The notes under the pieces are model-generated. The model worked only from the letters and a program-made list of their open reading frames with translations, had not been told where the DNA came from and searched no databases. DNA of 64,000 nt, from the NCBI RefSeq assembly GCF_013449725.1, contig NZ_JACCFF010000006.1:62001-126000 (forward strand). The letters are read 5' to 3'. The DNA is from Mycobacteroides sp. LB1. GTDB lineage: Bacteria; Actinomycetota; Actinomycetes; Mycobacteriales; Mycobacteriaceae. The position numbers and the translations under genes are program-made. Of this stretch, positions 34,484-43,233 are shown piece after piece. Within the stretch, counting starts at the first letter, position 1. Every line of letters starts with the position of its first letter.

Positions 34484-34560
34484 TGGGGTGGCTGACGGGG
34501 CTCGAACCCGCGACATCCAGGATCACAACCTGGTGCTCTACCAGCTGAACTACAGCCACC
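34484..34560 (-). tRNA. hisT: tRNA-His (GTG)
   Basis: The minus-strand cloverleaf has the extra G-1 typical of tRNA-His and the acceptor stem GTGGCTG paired with CAGCCAC. The anticodon arm is CCAGG-TTGTGAT-CCTGG with anticodon GTG, followed by a T-arm GCGGGTTCGAGCCCCG. Discriminator C and an encoded CCA are at the 3' end. The 3' end faces the biosynthetic operon. Confidence 0.97.
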
Positions 34561-34588
34561 ATTGCCGCGCGAAGCGGCGTGGACGATC

Positions 34589-35245
34589 TTAACCGGTGGC
34601 GGTGCCTTCAGCCGAATCGTTATCCGGCGAGTTGGCCGAAGCGGCATCCAGCTCGGCCACGATTGCGACAAGATCGCTGGTCGTAGGTCCGGGATCGGGT
34701 ACGAAGGCTGCGCGACGGTAATAGCGCAGCTCTCGGATCGACTCTTTGATATCGGCGAGGGCCCGGTGCGCCAGGCCCTTGTCCGGCTGTCCGAAGTAGA
34801 TCCGCGGGTACCAGCGGCGGCACAGCTCCTTGATGGAGCTGACGTCGATCATCCGGTAGTGCAGGTAGCCGTCGAGCTGTGGCATATCCCGCGCGATGAA
34901 TCCGCGGTCGGTGCCGATGGAGTTCCCGGCCAGGGGAGCGACCTTGGCCGACGGCACGTGCTTACGGATGTAGTCGAGCACCAGTGCCTCGGCCTCCGCC
35001 AGGGTGACCGTCGACTTGCGGACCTCATTGGTGAGCCCGGACTTGGCGTGCATGTCCGCGACCACCGGAGGCATCGCGGCGAGGGCCGCGTCATCGGCGT
35101 GAATGACGAGGTCGATGCCCTCGCCGAGGATGTTGAGGTCGCCATCGGTGACCAGGGCGGCGATCTCGATCAGCTTGTCGGAGCCGAGATCAAGCCCGGT
35201 CATCTCGCAGTCGATCCAGACCAGTTCTTCACGTGGGGCACTCAC
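34589..35245 (-). CDS. orn: Oligoribonuclease
   Basis: DEDDh 3'-5' exoribonuclease of about 218 aa that degrades di- to penta-nucleotides and pGpG in the cytosol. The catalytic residues are visible: Asp and Glu in LVWIDCEMTGLDLGSDK, Asp in LAGNSIGTDRGFIARD, and His and Asp in LAHRALADIKESIREL. The Ala/Pro-rich tail after residue 190 is a common actinobacterial extension. GTG 35245 (VSAPREELVWIDCEM) is the start; the frame runs on upstream without family similarity. Its tRNA-His neighbour and the divergent Rv2510c-like gene match the M. tuberculosis order. Confidence 0.95.
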   Translation of the reverse strand: MSAPREELVWIDCEMTGLDLGSDKLIEIAALVTDGDLNILGEGIDLVIHADDAALAAMPPVVADMHAKSGLTNEVRKSTVTLAEAEALVLDYIRKHVPSAKVAPLAGNSIGTDRGFIARDMPQLDGYLHYRMIDVSSIKELCRRWYPRIYFGQPDKGLAHRALADIKESIRELRYYRRAAFVPDPGPTTSDLVAIVAELDAASANSPDNDSAEGTATG

Positions 35246-35384
35246 AGTCTGACCACAGTAGCGGTACCCGCGATCCGTGAGTGCGACGTCGGTGCGGAAA
35301 TTCGCAGGCAGTTTCAAGCAGAAACTCGCGGTGACGTCGCACTCGGCGATGACGGCAAGTGTCCGGGGCATTAGGGTCGTGGCC

Positions 35385-36938
35385 ATGGCCGAGCAGACCA
35401 CCGCGGGAACCACGCCCGCACAGCAGATCGCCGCCGGATACGCCACCACAGGTCAAGCACTTGAACTGGGGTCGGTCGTTGTCGATGGCACCGTGGACCC
35501 GGCCGCGCGCATCCGCATCCCGTTGGCCACCCTCAACCGGCACGGCCTGATCGCCGGAGCCACCGGTACCGGGAAGACCAAGACACTCCAGGTGATTGCC
35601 GAACAGCTCAGCGCCGCGGGAGTTCCCGTCGTGATGGCTGACGTCAAGGGTGACCTGTCCGGTCTGTCCAAGCCGGGCGAGGCGAACGATAAGACCGCCG
35701 CCCGCGCCAAGGACACCGGAGACGACTGGGCGCCCTCGTCGTTCCCCATCGAGTTCATGTCCCTCGGGACGACCGGCATCGGCGTCCCGATCCGCGCCAC
35801 CATTCACAGCTTCGGTCCCATCTTGCTATCGAAGGTGTTGGGGCTCAACGCTACCCAGGAGTCGACGCTGGGCCTGATCTTCCACTGGGCAGACCAGCAG
35901 GGGTTGGCACTGCTGGACCTCAAGGACTTGCGTTCGGTCATCACCTACCTCACCGGCGATGAGGGCAAGGCCGATCTGAAGTCGATCGGCGGCGTGTCGG
36001 CCGCGACGGCTGGAGTGATCCTGCGCGCGCTGGTGAATCTGGAGGCCGAGGGTGGTGACACCTTCTTCGGGGAACCCGAGATCGAGCCCGCCGACTTGAT
36101 GCGTACAGCCGGCGGCCGCGGGATCATCACCCTGCTCGAGTTGGGCGCCCAGGCGGCACGGCCGGCGTTGTTCTCCACGTTCCTGATGTGGATTCTGGCC
36201 GACCTGTTCACCGTCCTGCCCGAGGTGGGTGATGTCGACAAGCCCAAGCTCGTCTTCATCTTCGACGAAGCGCACCTGCTGTTCGCCGACGCCTCGAAGG
36301 CGTTCTTGGAGCAGGTCGAACAGACGGTGAAGCTGATCCGCTCCAAGGGGGTGGGTGTCTTCTTCTGTACCCAGCTGCCCACCGATATCCCCAACGATGT
36401 GCTGTCGCAGCTCGGTGCGCGGATCCAGCATGCGTTGCGCGCCTTCACCCCTGATGACCAAAAGGCGCTCACCAAGACCGTTCGTACGTATCCCAAGACC
36501 GATGTGTACGACCTGGAGAAGGCGCTGACCTCGCTGGGGATCGGTGAGGCCATCGTCACCGTGCTCTCCGAGGTGGGCGCCCCGACTCCTGTGGGTTGGA
36601 CCAGGATGCGGGCACCGCGTTCCCTGATGGGTGCCATTGGCGATGACGCGATCAAGGCGGCCGCCGCGGCGAGCCCGTTGCAACCCAAGTACGGGCCGAC
36701 CATCGACCGCGAATCGGCCTACGAACGCCTCGCCGCCAAGACTGCCCCGCCGCCTCCGCCTGTCGATGCTCCGGCGCCCGCCGACGCGCCACCGCCTCCC
36801 GCCGAGCCCGAGGGGCCCAGCATGGTCGAGAAGGTGCTCGGCAACTCGGCGGTCAAGAGCTTCCTGCGCTCGGCGGCCACCGCCGCCGGACGCGAATTGT
36901 CCCGCAGCATTTTCGGCACCGGTCGGCGCCGCCGCTGA
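35385..36938 (+). CDS. HerA-like/DUF853 P-loop ATPase
   Basis: Cytosolic ATPase of 517 aa, homolog of M. tuberculosis Rv2510c. Walker A is IAGATGTGKTKTLQV (58-65 core) and Walker B is KLVFIFDEAHLLF. A sensor-like FFCTQLPTDIPNDVLSQLG and an arginine region near RIQHALRAFTPDDQKAL follow, as in HerA/FtsK-type helicases. The C-terminal ~100 residues are Pro/Ala-rich, then helical. DUF853 proteins are presumed DNA-acting motors, but no pathway is established. ATG 35385 gives MAEQTTAGTTPAQQ; the frame extends upstream over the orn promoter and is not taken. Confidence 0.9.
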   Translation: MAEQTTAGTTPAQQIAAGYATTGQALELGSVVVDGTVDPAARIRIPLATLNRHGLIAGATGTGKTKTLQVIAEQLSAAGVPVVMADVKGDLSGLSKPGEANDKTAARAKDTGDDWAPSSFPIEFMSLGTTGIGVPIRATIHSFGPILLSKVLGLNATQESTLGLIFHWADQQGLALLDLKDLRSVITYLTGDEGKADLKSIGGVSAATAGVILRALVNLEAEGGDTFFGEPEIEPADLMRTAGGRGIITLLELGAQAARPALFSTFLMWILADLFTVLPEVGDVDKPKLVFIFDEAHLLFADASKAFLEQVEQTVKLIRSKGVGVFFCTQLPTDIPNDVLSQLGARIQHALRAFTPDDQKALTKTVRTYPKTDVYDLEKALTSLGIGEAIVTVLSEVGAPTPVGWTRMRAPRSLMGAIGDDAIKAAAAASPLQPKYGPTIDRESAYERLAAKTAPPPPPVDAPAPADAPPPPAEPEGPSMVEKVLGNSAVKSFLRSAATAAGRELSRSIFGTGRRRR

Positions 36939-36940
36939 GG

Positions 36941-37891
36941 CTAGGCGGCCGCCGCCTTGGCTGACCTCGGGACAAAGTCCACGGGCAGCATGCGTGAGCG
37001 CCGCCAGAGGTACTGGACCAGCTGGCCCTCAATCATGTTGGCCTCGTCCATGACCCGCACGAGGCGTTCGCCGAAGAACCTCAGGTTCGCGTGATAGTGC
37101 GGATTGCGCAGTGCGGCCCACGCCGTCCGCAGCGGCGGAAGACCTGCATCGCGGTATACGGCCGGCTGCACCATGACCAGCGGAACCACTGACGCACCCG
37201 CGGCAACGATCAACCGCTCCACGGCCAGTCGGGCGCGGCCGGTTTTCTCGACGGCACGGTTCAAGGCCACCCGCGCGTAGCTGATATGCCGAGCTTCCTC
37301 GATGACGTGGATCTTGGCTATTGCCCGGGTGCGCGGCTGGAGGGTCTCATCGTTCATGGTCTGGCGCTGCAACCGGTCCAGTATTTCCTCGACCATGAGC
37401 ATCATCGAGAAGATCGTCGCGGATAGTGGTGCGAGCGCGGTGGCGCCCACCAGGGCTCGGGCAATCATGGGCGGGTCGTAGCTGCGGTCGCTGAGTGTGT
37501 TGATCTGGCGGCCGAACATCACCGAGTGGCGACACTCGTCGGCGACCTCGGTCAGCGCGTATTGCGCTGTGGCACTGCGGGGATCACTGACCGAGGCGAG
37601 CTTGAGCATGGGATGCATCAACGCGCTCTCGGCGAGGATGCCCCAGCTGGCCAGGGCCGACGCCTCCAGGCGCCCAAGCTGAATCTTCTCTTCCTCGGTC
37701 AACTGGTCGAAGATCTTCGTGCCGTATAGCGAGATGTACTTATCGGGTACATAGCGCAGGCCGGGAACATCGGGCGCATCCCAGTCGATGTCTACCACCG
37801 GGTCGTAGGAGCGCTCGACCGACGAGCGCAGGAGCCGAACCGCGGTGCGTTCGACGGCTGATTCGTCCAGGGTGATGGGTGTTTCTGACAT
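36941..37891 (-). CDS. AurF-family diiron oxygenase
   Basis: Ferritin-like diiron protein of 316 aa. The iron-binding helices carry E-x-x-H motifs: EVADECRHSVMFG (about residue 127) and HVIEEARHISYARVAL (about 207), with additional acidic residues in ASALASWGILAE and MVEEILDRL. The family prototype AurF oxidises p-aminobenzoate to p-nitrobenzoate; actinobacterial relatives act on fatty or aromatic substrates that are mostly unknown. GGGAGG lies just upstream of the ATG. It is divergent from a TetR gene, with a palindromic operator between them. Confidence 0.88.
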   Translation of the reverse strand: MSETPITLDESAVERTAVRLLRSSVERSYDPVVDIDWDAPDVPGLRYVPDKYISLYGTKIFDQLTEEEKIQLGRLEASALASWGILAESALMHPMLKLASVSDPRSATAQYALTEVADECRHSVMFGRQINTLSDRSYDPPMIARALVGATALAPLSATIFSMMLMVEEILDRLQRQTMNDETLQPRTRAIAKIHVIEEARHISYARVALNRAVEKTGRARLAVERLIVAAGASVVPLVMVQPAVYRDAGLPPLRTAWAALRNPHYHANLRFFGERLVRVMDEANMIEGQLVQYLWRRSRMLPVDFVPRSAKAAAA

Positions 37892-37949
37892 GAGATGCCT
37901 CCCGCGGTTCAGTGGCCGGCTACCCGCCCTGCTGTATGTAGTACCAAAA

Positions 37950-37962
37950 AGTACCGGGTACT
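37950..37962. promoter_or_regulatory. Palindrome AGTACC-G-GGTACT, probable TetR operator
   Basis: A perfect 6-bp dyad around a single G lies 19 bases upstream of the TetR ATG and 59 bases upstream of the AurF ATG. A further GTACC half-site is at 37941. It is the only strong dyad in the divergent gap and probably controls both genes. Confidence 0.65.
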
Positions 37963-37980
37963 TACGGTAGCGTCAATGGC

Positions 37981-38688
37981 ATGCCAGTTAGCGGTGATGC
38001 CCGGCGTGACCGCTGGGCGCAGCACAAGGTGCGAGTGCGCCGGAAATTCATCGCCGCCGCGCTGGTTGCGATAGAGCGGAACGGCCCGTCGGCAACTGTG
38101 GAGGATGTCGTTCGCGTGGCTCACTCCGCTAAACCCAAGCTGTACAGGCATTTTGAGGACCGCGCCGATCTCTTCGACTCGGTGGCGCAGACCATGGTGG
38201 CGGCGCTTCGGCGCCAGCTGACGGCGGCCGTTGATATACGCACCGCGCCGCGTGAGTCCGCGCAGCGCGCCGCATCCCGCCTCATCGAGCTGGTGGAACG
38301 GTTCCCGGAGTCATCGCGCTTTCTCTTTGAGCACCAGATGGTGAGCGTGCGCAGGAAGCCCGCTCCGGCGCTGCGAGAAGGCGGGGCCATCGCCGAACTT
38401 GCGGCGACGATCTCGTCGTTTCTGGAGCGCGTCAATGTGCACCCGGCCGGTGCCGATCAGCTGGCCGCCGGATTGATCGGCACAGCGGCCACCACGGCGA
38501 TATGGCTAGTGGCCCGGGATGCCACACCGGATGAGGCCGCCAGCGGGCGCCTCGCCGAGACGCTATGGGCCTCGGTCGACGTGTTTCTGCGGTCTAAGGG
38601 TGTCATCGTCGACGCGGACCGGGCGCTCGACCCCGGAAAGGCGGAGACTGCTCGGGCGGCGTTACTGGACCTGCGGGGCGACGGTTAG
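37981..38688 (+). CDS. TetR-family transcriptional regulator
   Basis: Regulator of 235 aa. The DNA-binding domain reads FIAAALVAIERNGPSATVED then VVRVAHSAKPKLYRHFEDRA, a TetR HTH with a slightly unusual recognition helix (SAKPKLYRHF). The C-terminal effector domain is helical and ends in a loosely conserved tail. It is divergent from the AurF-like oxygenase and overlaps the convergent cmrA gene by 4 bases. With the intergenic palindrome, the simplest reading is repression of the oxygenase gene and itself. Confidence 0.92.
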   Translation: MPVSGDARRDRWAQHKVRVRRKFIAAALVAIERNGPSATVEDVVRVAHSAKPKLYRHFEDRADLFDSVAQTMVAALRRQLTAAVDIRTAPRESAQRAASRLIELVERFPESSRFLFEHQMVSVRRKPAPALREGGAIAELAATISSFLERVNVHPAGADQLAAGLIGTAATTAIWLVARDATPDEAASGRLAETLWASVDVFLRSKGVIVDADRALDPGKAETARAALLDLRGDG

Positions 38689-39488
38689 TCGCCAAGCTTC
38701 TTGTAGAAGCTGCCCACTATCGGGGCGACGATGGCACGGGGGGCATAGCCCGCGGCCACCGACATCGCCTTGGATGTGATACCGGGGACGACACGCATTT
38801 TGTTGCGTTCCAAAGCATCCAGCGAGACCCGTGCGGTGTACTCACCATTGATCCACAAGAAGTCCGGCACCACCTTGTCGACGATCGACGCCTCCGCGGG
38901 ATCGGGTTCGACGGTTCGCACCGGCCCGGGCGCCAGCAGCGTGACGTGCACACCGGTGCCCTTGAGCTCACCACGCAACGACTCGGAGAAGGTGTTTGCA
39001 AATGCCTTGGTCGCCGCATAGGTGGCGTTGTTGGGAATGGGGGAGTTGCCTGCCGCCGATCCCGAGGTCAGGATGCCGCCGGCCCCGCGCTTGAGCATGC
39101 CGGGCAGCACTGCCAACGTAAGGTCATGTACTGCAACAGCGTTGAGCAGCACCTGCTTACGCTCACCCTCGGGATCCAGCGTGCGGATCGGTCCGAACGT
39201 CGCCGTCCCGGCGTTATTGCACAGGATCGAGATGTTGCGTTCGGACAGTTCCTTGCACAGTGCCTCGCGGGCGCCGCTGTCGGCGAGGTCCACCGCGCGT
39301 ACCTCGACGATCACCCCGGTCTTCTCGGTCAGGGTGTTGGCCAGGTCGTTGAGGATCTCGCCGCGGCGGGCGGTGATGATCAGGCTGTGTCCACGGGCGG
39401 CAAGCTCTTCGGCCAGCGCCGCGCCGATCCCTTGGGAGGCGCCGGTGACGACGGCGCGGGCATCGGGGCTGGGGGCGGGTATCGGCAT
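38685..39488 (-). CDS. cmrA: Mycolate reductase CmrA (SDR family)
   Basis: SDR of 267 aa, very close to M. tuberculosis Rv2509, the enzyme that reduces the 3-keto intermediate (alpha-alkyl beta-ketoacyl product of Pks13) to mature mycolate. The cofactor motif is AVVTGASQGIGAALAEELAA, the NAG motif is ISILCNNAGTATFGPI, and catalytic Ser plus Tyr-x-x-x-Lys lie in LTSGSAAGNSPIPNNATY-AATK. The C-terminal NKMRVVPGITSKAMSV and APRAIVAPIVGSFYKKLG are characteristic of the ortholog group. Position next to the Rv2510c- and Rv2508c-like genes supports orthology. Confidence 0.93.
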   Translation of the reverse strand: MPIPAPSPDARAVVTGASQGIGAALAEELAARGHSLIITARRGEILNDLANTLTEKTGVIVEVRAVDLADSGAREALCKELSERNISILCNNAGTATFGPIRTLDPEGERKQVLLNAVAVHDLTLAVLPGMLKRGAGGILTSGSAAGNSPIPNNATYAATKAFANTFSESLRGELKGTGVHVTLLAPGPVRTVEPDPAEASIVDKVVPDFLWINGEYTARVSLDALERNKMRVVPGITSKAMSVAAGYAPRAIVAPIVGSFYKKLGD

Positions 39489-39589
39489 GGGGCAATCGTA
39501 AAGGGTTTGCGAAGAGCGTCAGGCGGCGATGAGCGCTTGCGGGGAAGAGCGCCGGGCCGGGATCGGTCGCCAAGCTACGCTGGTCGGTG

Positions 39590-40957
39590 ATGAGCATGCC
39601 TGGGGTCGACGGGCCCGTAGGGCGTAGCGACGAAGTAGTGGACACCCTCTCCGCACGCGGTCGAATAGCCGCGTGGGCGTCGTTCGATTGGGGCTCTGCG
39701 GCCTTCAACACCGTCATCGTGATGTTCATCTTCACGCCGTACCTGACCGGTCGCGTGGGTGCGGGGATGCCCGACGGTGTGCCGCAAGGCCTACTCGGCT
39801 GGATGATGGGCCTGGGCGGGTTGCTGGTCTTCCTGCTCGCACCGCTGACCGGCGTGTGGGCAGATACCCCACAGCGTCGACGCACCGCATTGGCCGTGCT
39901 CACCACCCTGGTAGTGGTGGTCTCTACCTCAATGAGCCTGGTGCGCCAGGACAATCGCTACCTTTGGCTGGGCCTCGGGTTGTATTGCGCGGGTTCGGTG
40001 TTCAACGAGCTGGCGCAGGTGCCCTATAACGCGATGCTGCATTCGCTCACCACACCGGCCAACGCATCCCGTGTCTCGGGATTCGGCCTGGCGGCCGCCT
40101 ATATCGGCGGTGTCGTGGTCCTACTCGTCTGCTACGTATTTTTCATCTCCGGAGACGGGCCGACGCGTGGCCTCCTTCAGATATCGGCAGCCGACGGTTT
40201 CGATGTGCGTGTGTCAGTCGTGTTGGCGGCGGCATGGTTCGCGGTGTTTGCTCTGCCGTTGGTGCTCACTCGACCGGTTGTCGATCTGGGGGCTCCGCCT
40301 CCCAGCTCGCCCGGACTGCTCGGGGTGTATCGGGAGTTGTGGCGCGATGTCGTCGAGCAGTGGCACCTGGATCGGCGAATCATCTATTTCCTCATCGCCA
40401 GTGCGATCTTCCGCGATGGGCTGGTGGCAATGTTCGCGCTGACCCCGGTTATCGCGAACGCGGTGTTCCATTTGTCCGGTGCGGACATCACGCTTTTCGG
40501 GGTGGCCGCGAATGTGATGGCGGCAGTCGGCGCGGTTCTGGGGGGCTTGATCGATACCCGGTTCGGTTCCAAGCGGGTCATCATCGGCTCGCTCGCGGCA
40601 ATAGTCACCCTCGGCACCGCGATGATGTGCATGTCGGGTCCGTCGGCATTCTGGATCTGTGGGCTCGCGATCGCGGTCTTCGTCGGGCCTCCTCAGTCAG
40701 CGGCCCGCACGCTGGTGTTGCGGATGGCCCCGGCCGGTCGGGAGGCGTTTGTCTTCGGTCTGTACACCATGACGGGTCGCGCCGTCTCGTTCGTCGGCCC
40801 CTGGCTGTTCGCCACCTTCGCGCTGGTGTTCCACGCGACCCGTGCTGGTATCGCCGGGCTGGTGTTGATGATCGGGTTGGGAATGGTGGTGCTGACTTTC
40901 GTGAAGGTGCCGCGTTATGACCCTGTCAGCGGTCGAAACGTCAGCGACGCAAGCTAG
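39590..40957 (+). CDS. UMF1/Atg22-type MFS transporter (Rv2508c-like)
   Basis: Twelve-helix membrane transporter of about 455 aa. The UMF1-family N-terminal signature is WASFDWGSAAFNTVIVMFIF, followed by LLVFLLAPLTGVWADTPQRR, the loop 2-3 motif. Later helices include FLIASAIFRDGLVAMFAL and FGLYTMTGRAVSFVGPWLF. The substrate is unknown for bacterial members. ATG 39590 is used; a GTG immediately before it is also possible. It is divergent from cmrA and overlaps the convergent proline-rich protein gene by 4 bases, as in M. tuberculosis Rv2507-Rv2509. Confidence 0.9.
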   Translation: MSMPGVDGPVGRSDEVVDTLSARGRIAAWASFDWGSAAFNTVIVMFIFTPYLTGRVGAGMPDGVPQGLLGWMMGLGGLLVFLLAPLTGVWADTPQRRRTALAVLTTLVVVVSTSMSLVRQDNRYLWLGLGLYCAGSVFNELAQVPYNAMLHSLTTPANASRVSGFGLAAAYIGGVVVLLVCYVFFISGDGPTRGLLQISAADGFDVRVSVVLAAAWFAVFALPLVLTRPVVDLGAPPPSSPGLLGVYRELWRDVVEQWHLDRRIIYFLIASAIFRDGLVAMFALTPVIANAVFHLSGADITLFGVAANVMAAVGAVLGGLIDTRFGSKRVIIGSLAAIVTLGTAMMCMSGPSAFWICGLAIAVFVGPPQSAARTLVLRMAPAGREAFVFGLYTMTGRAVSFVGPWLFATFALVFHATRAGIAGLVLMIGLGMVVLTFVKVPRYDPVSGRNVSDAS

Positions 40958-41685
40958 CCCGCACTGCTGCAGGTGGCCATCTTCCCCGAGGTGGTGCTCT
41001 TCTGTGTCCCGTTGATCACCAGCGAGCAGGACACCTCATGAGAGAAGTCGGAACCGATCACCATCGCGGTCTCTAGCTGCTGGGGGCTCAGCTTGACCTC
41101 CTTGCGCCAGGGCAGCTTGACGTTGAACTCCGTCTGCAGCGACCCGGTGGTGTCGATGTAAGTGATGTTGAAGGCGTATCCCGTACCGCCGACCTCGTAG
41201 ACCACGGTTTCTGTCGCGGCTTGGCTTCCTTGAGTCGGTGGATTCACCGGGATGGGCGGGATGGTGAAGCTTGGTATCGACGGGATGTGCGGCATGGTGG
41301 GCGCGGTCGTCGTCTGGGTCCGGGTGGACGGCGTCGCGACAACCGTTGGCTGCCTGTCGTCTTCGCGCTGGATCAGGACGAATAGCGTGATGATCAGCGC
41401 GATGATGACCACCAGCGCGCCGAGGCCGACCACCCACAACCAGAACGTATTCGATCGTCGCGGCGGCTCAGGATCCTGCGGCGGAGGGCCATAGGAACCG
41501 TATTGCTGCGGCAGCACCGCCGTTTGGTTGGGCTGGGCGGTGCTGGACAGCGCGGGATACTCGTATGCCTGCGAGGCGTAGGCCGGGTCGTCCGGGTAAT
41601 CCAGCGGCTGGTTGGACTGCGGCCACGAACCGTATGACGCGGATCCGCCCGAGGCGGCCGCATCGGTGCGGCGGTTGCTGTCCAT
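40954..41685 (-). CDS. Proline-rich membrane protein with MmpS-like C-terminal domain (Rv2507-like)
   Basis: Single-pass protein of about 243 aa. The N-terminal cytoplasmic part is rich in Ser, Tyr, Pro and Gln. A membrane helix WLWVVGLGALVVIIALIITL is followed by a Thr/Pro linker and a secreted domain (ETVVYEVGGTGYAFNITYI ... PWRKEVKLSPQQLETAMVI) that resembles MmpS beta-domains, with a Cys pair (VSCSLVINGT and KMATCSSAG) that could be disulfide-bonded. ATG 41685 (MDSNRRTDAAAS) is preferred. It is homologous in position and layout to Rv2507; function is unknown. Confidence 0.82.
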   Translation of the reverse strand: MDSNRRTDAAASGGSASYGSWPQSNQPLDYPDDPAYASQAYEYPALSSTAQPNQTAVLPQQYGSYGPPPQDPEPPRRSNTFWLWVVGLGALVVIIALIITLFVLIQREDDRQPTVVATPSTRTQTTTAPTMPHIPSIPSFTIPPIPVNPPTQGSQAATETVVYEVGGTGYAFNITYIDTTGSLQTEFNVKLPWRKEVKLSPQQLETAMVIGSDFSHEVSCSLVINGTQKSTTSGKMATCSSAG

Positions 41686-41820
41686 GGCCGCAAGGGTACC
41701 CGTCAAGCCATCAATGCAGGTGAAAGCAGGTCAGATGTGTTTTCGGCGGTTCGTCGCGGGACGTCGCCGAATGGCGACAATCGGCTGTGATCCCAGTCAC
41801 CGTGCGGCACGATAGGGCAC

Positions 41821-43215
41821 ATGACAGTGCCCGAATCGCCTGCCGCTCCCGAGTCGACGCCGAAACCCAAAAAGGACCGAACGCATTGGTTGTATATCGG
41901 GGTTATCGTCGCGGTGGTACTCGGTGTGATCGTCGGCATGTTGTGGCCGGGGTTTGGAAAATCGGTCGGTGTGCTCGGCGAGATCTTCGTCAGCCTCATC
42001 AAGATGATGATCAGCCCGGTGATCTTCTGCACGATCGTGCTGGGCATCGGATCGGTGCGCAAGGCCGCCAGTGTGGGACGGGTCGGTGGGTTGGCGTTCG
42101 TGTACTTCCTGGCGATGTCGACCGTCGCCTTGGCCATCGGGCTCGTCGTGGGCAACCTGCTGAAGCCCGGCACTGGCATGCATGTGTCGGGGGCGAACCA
42201 AGCAGCGGGCGCCAAGTTCGCCGACCAGGCCCACGCGGCCGGCGGCAGCTGGCATTTCATCAAATCGATTGTGCCGGAGACCATGTTCTCCGCGCTGACC
42301 TCCGGCAGTGTGCTGCAGACGCTGTTCATCGCACTGCTGGTCGGGTTCGCGGTGCAGGCCCTGGGCGCCACCGGTGAATCGATTGTGCGCGGTATCGGGA
42401 TGCTGCAGAAGCTGGTCTTCAAGGTGCTCATCATGGTGCTGTGGCTGGCACCCATCGGCGCCTTCGGCGCCATCGCGAATGTGGTGGGCCAGACCGGGTG
42501 GGAGGCCGTGACCCAACTCGGCGAACTGATGCTCGGTTTCTACGCAACATGCGTGATCTTCATATTCGGTGTGCTGGGGACACTGCTGTGGGTGGTATCC
42601 CGGGTGTCGATCTTCAAGCTGGTGCGCTACCTGGCGCGCGAGTACCTGCTGATCGTGTCGACGTCGTCCTCCGAATCGGCACTACCGCGGCTGATCGCCA
42701 AGATGACGCACTTGGGCGTCGAGAAGTCGACGGTGGGAATCGTTGTCCCGACCGGGTATTCATTCAACTTGGACGGGACTGCGATCTATCTGACGATGGC
42801 TTCGTTGTTCGTTGCCGACGCGATGGGTAAGCCACTGTCGTTAGGGGAGCAGATCTCGCTGCTGGCATTCATGATTATCGCTTCCAAGGGTGCCGCCGGG
42901 GTGACCGGCGCCGGAATGGCCACGCTCGCAGGTGGATTGCAAAGCCACCGTCCGGAACTCGTCGACGGTGTCGGCATGATTGTCGGTATCGACCGGTTCA
43001 TGTCCGAGGCGCGGGCGTTGACCAACTTCTCCGGTAATGCGGTGGCCACACTGCTCATCGGGACCTGGACCAAGACCACGGACCGCGACCGGATCACGAC
43101 CGTGCTTTCGGGTGCCGATCCGTTCGACGAGACAACCATGCTCGACGATCACGCCGGCAGCGACACCGTGGAGGCCCCTGCCCCTGCCGAGAAGGCAGCC
43201 GCCACGACTGGCTGA
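41821..43215 (+). CDS. dctA: Dicarboxylate:cation symporter DctA
   Basis: Inner-membrane DAACS-family symporter of 464 aa for succinate, fumarate and malate. The helical pattern and motifs are clear: VSLIKMMISPVIFCTIVLGI, the Ser-rich hairpin LLIVSTSSSESALPRLIAKM, the substrate loop VPTGYSFNLDGTAIYLTMA, and GAAGVTGAGMATLAGGL plus IDRFMSEARALTNFSGNAVA. These are the canonical DctA/GltP elements. The C-terminal 40 residues are acidic and low-complexity. It corresponds to Rv2443 of M. tuberculosis. No regulator is adjacent. Confidence 0.95.
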   Translation: MTVPESPAAPESTPKPKKDRTHWLYIGVIVAVVLGVIVGMLWPGFGKSVGVLGEIFVSLIKMMISPVIFCTIVLGIGSVRKAASVGRVGGLAFVYFLAMSTVALAIGLVVGNLLKPGTGMHVSGANQAAGAKFADQAHAAGGSWHFIKSIVPETMFSALTSGSVLQTLFIALLVGFAVQALGATGESIVRGIGMLQKLVFKVLIMVLWLAPIGAFGAIANVVGQTGWEAVTQLGELMLGFYATCVIFIFGVLGTLLWVVSRVSIFKLVRYLAREYLLIVSTSSSESALPRLIAKMTHLGVEKSTVGIVVPTGYSFNLDGTAIYLTMASLFVADAMGKPLSLGEQISLLAFMIIASKGAAGVTGAGMATLAGGLQSHRPELVDGVGMIVGIDRFMSEARALTNFSGNAVATLLIGTWTKTTDRDRITTVLSGADPFDETTMLDDHAGSDTVEAPAPAEKAAATTG

Positions 43216-43233
43216 TCGCGTGAGGTGCGGCGG

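Noticed and set aside
27771..34560. Integrated element with att repeats at tRNA-His
   Set aside because: No copy of the tRNA 3' end was found at the far side and there is no integrase; kept only as a composition-and-context suggestion.
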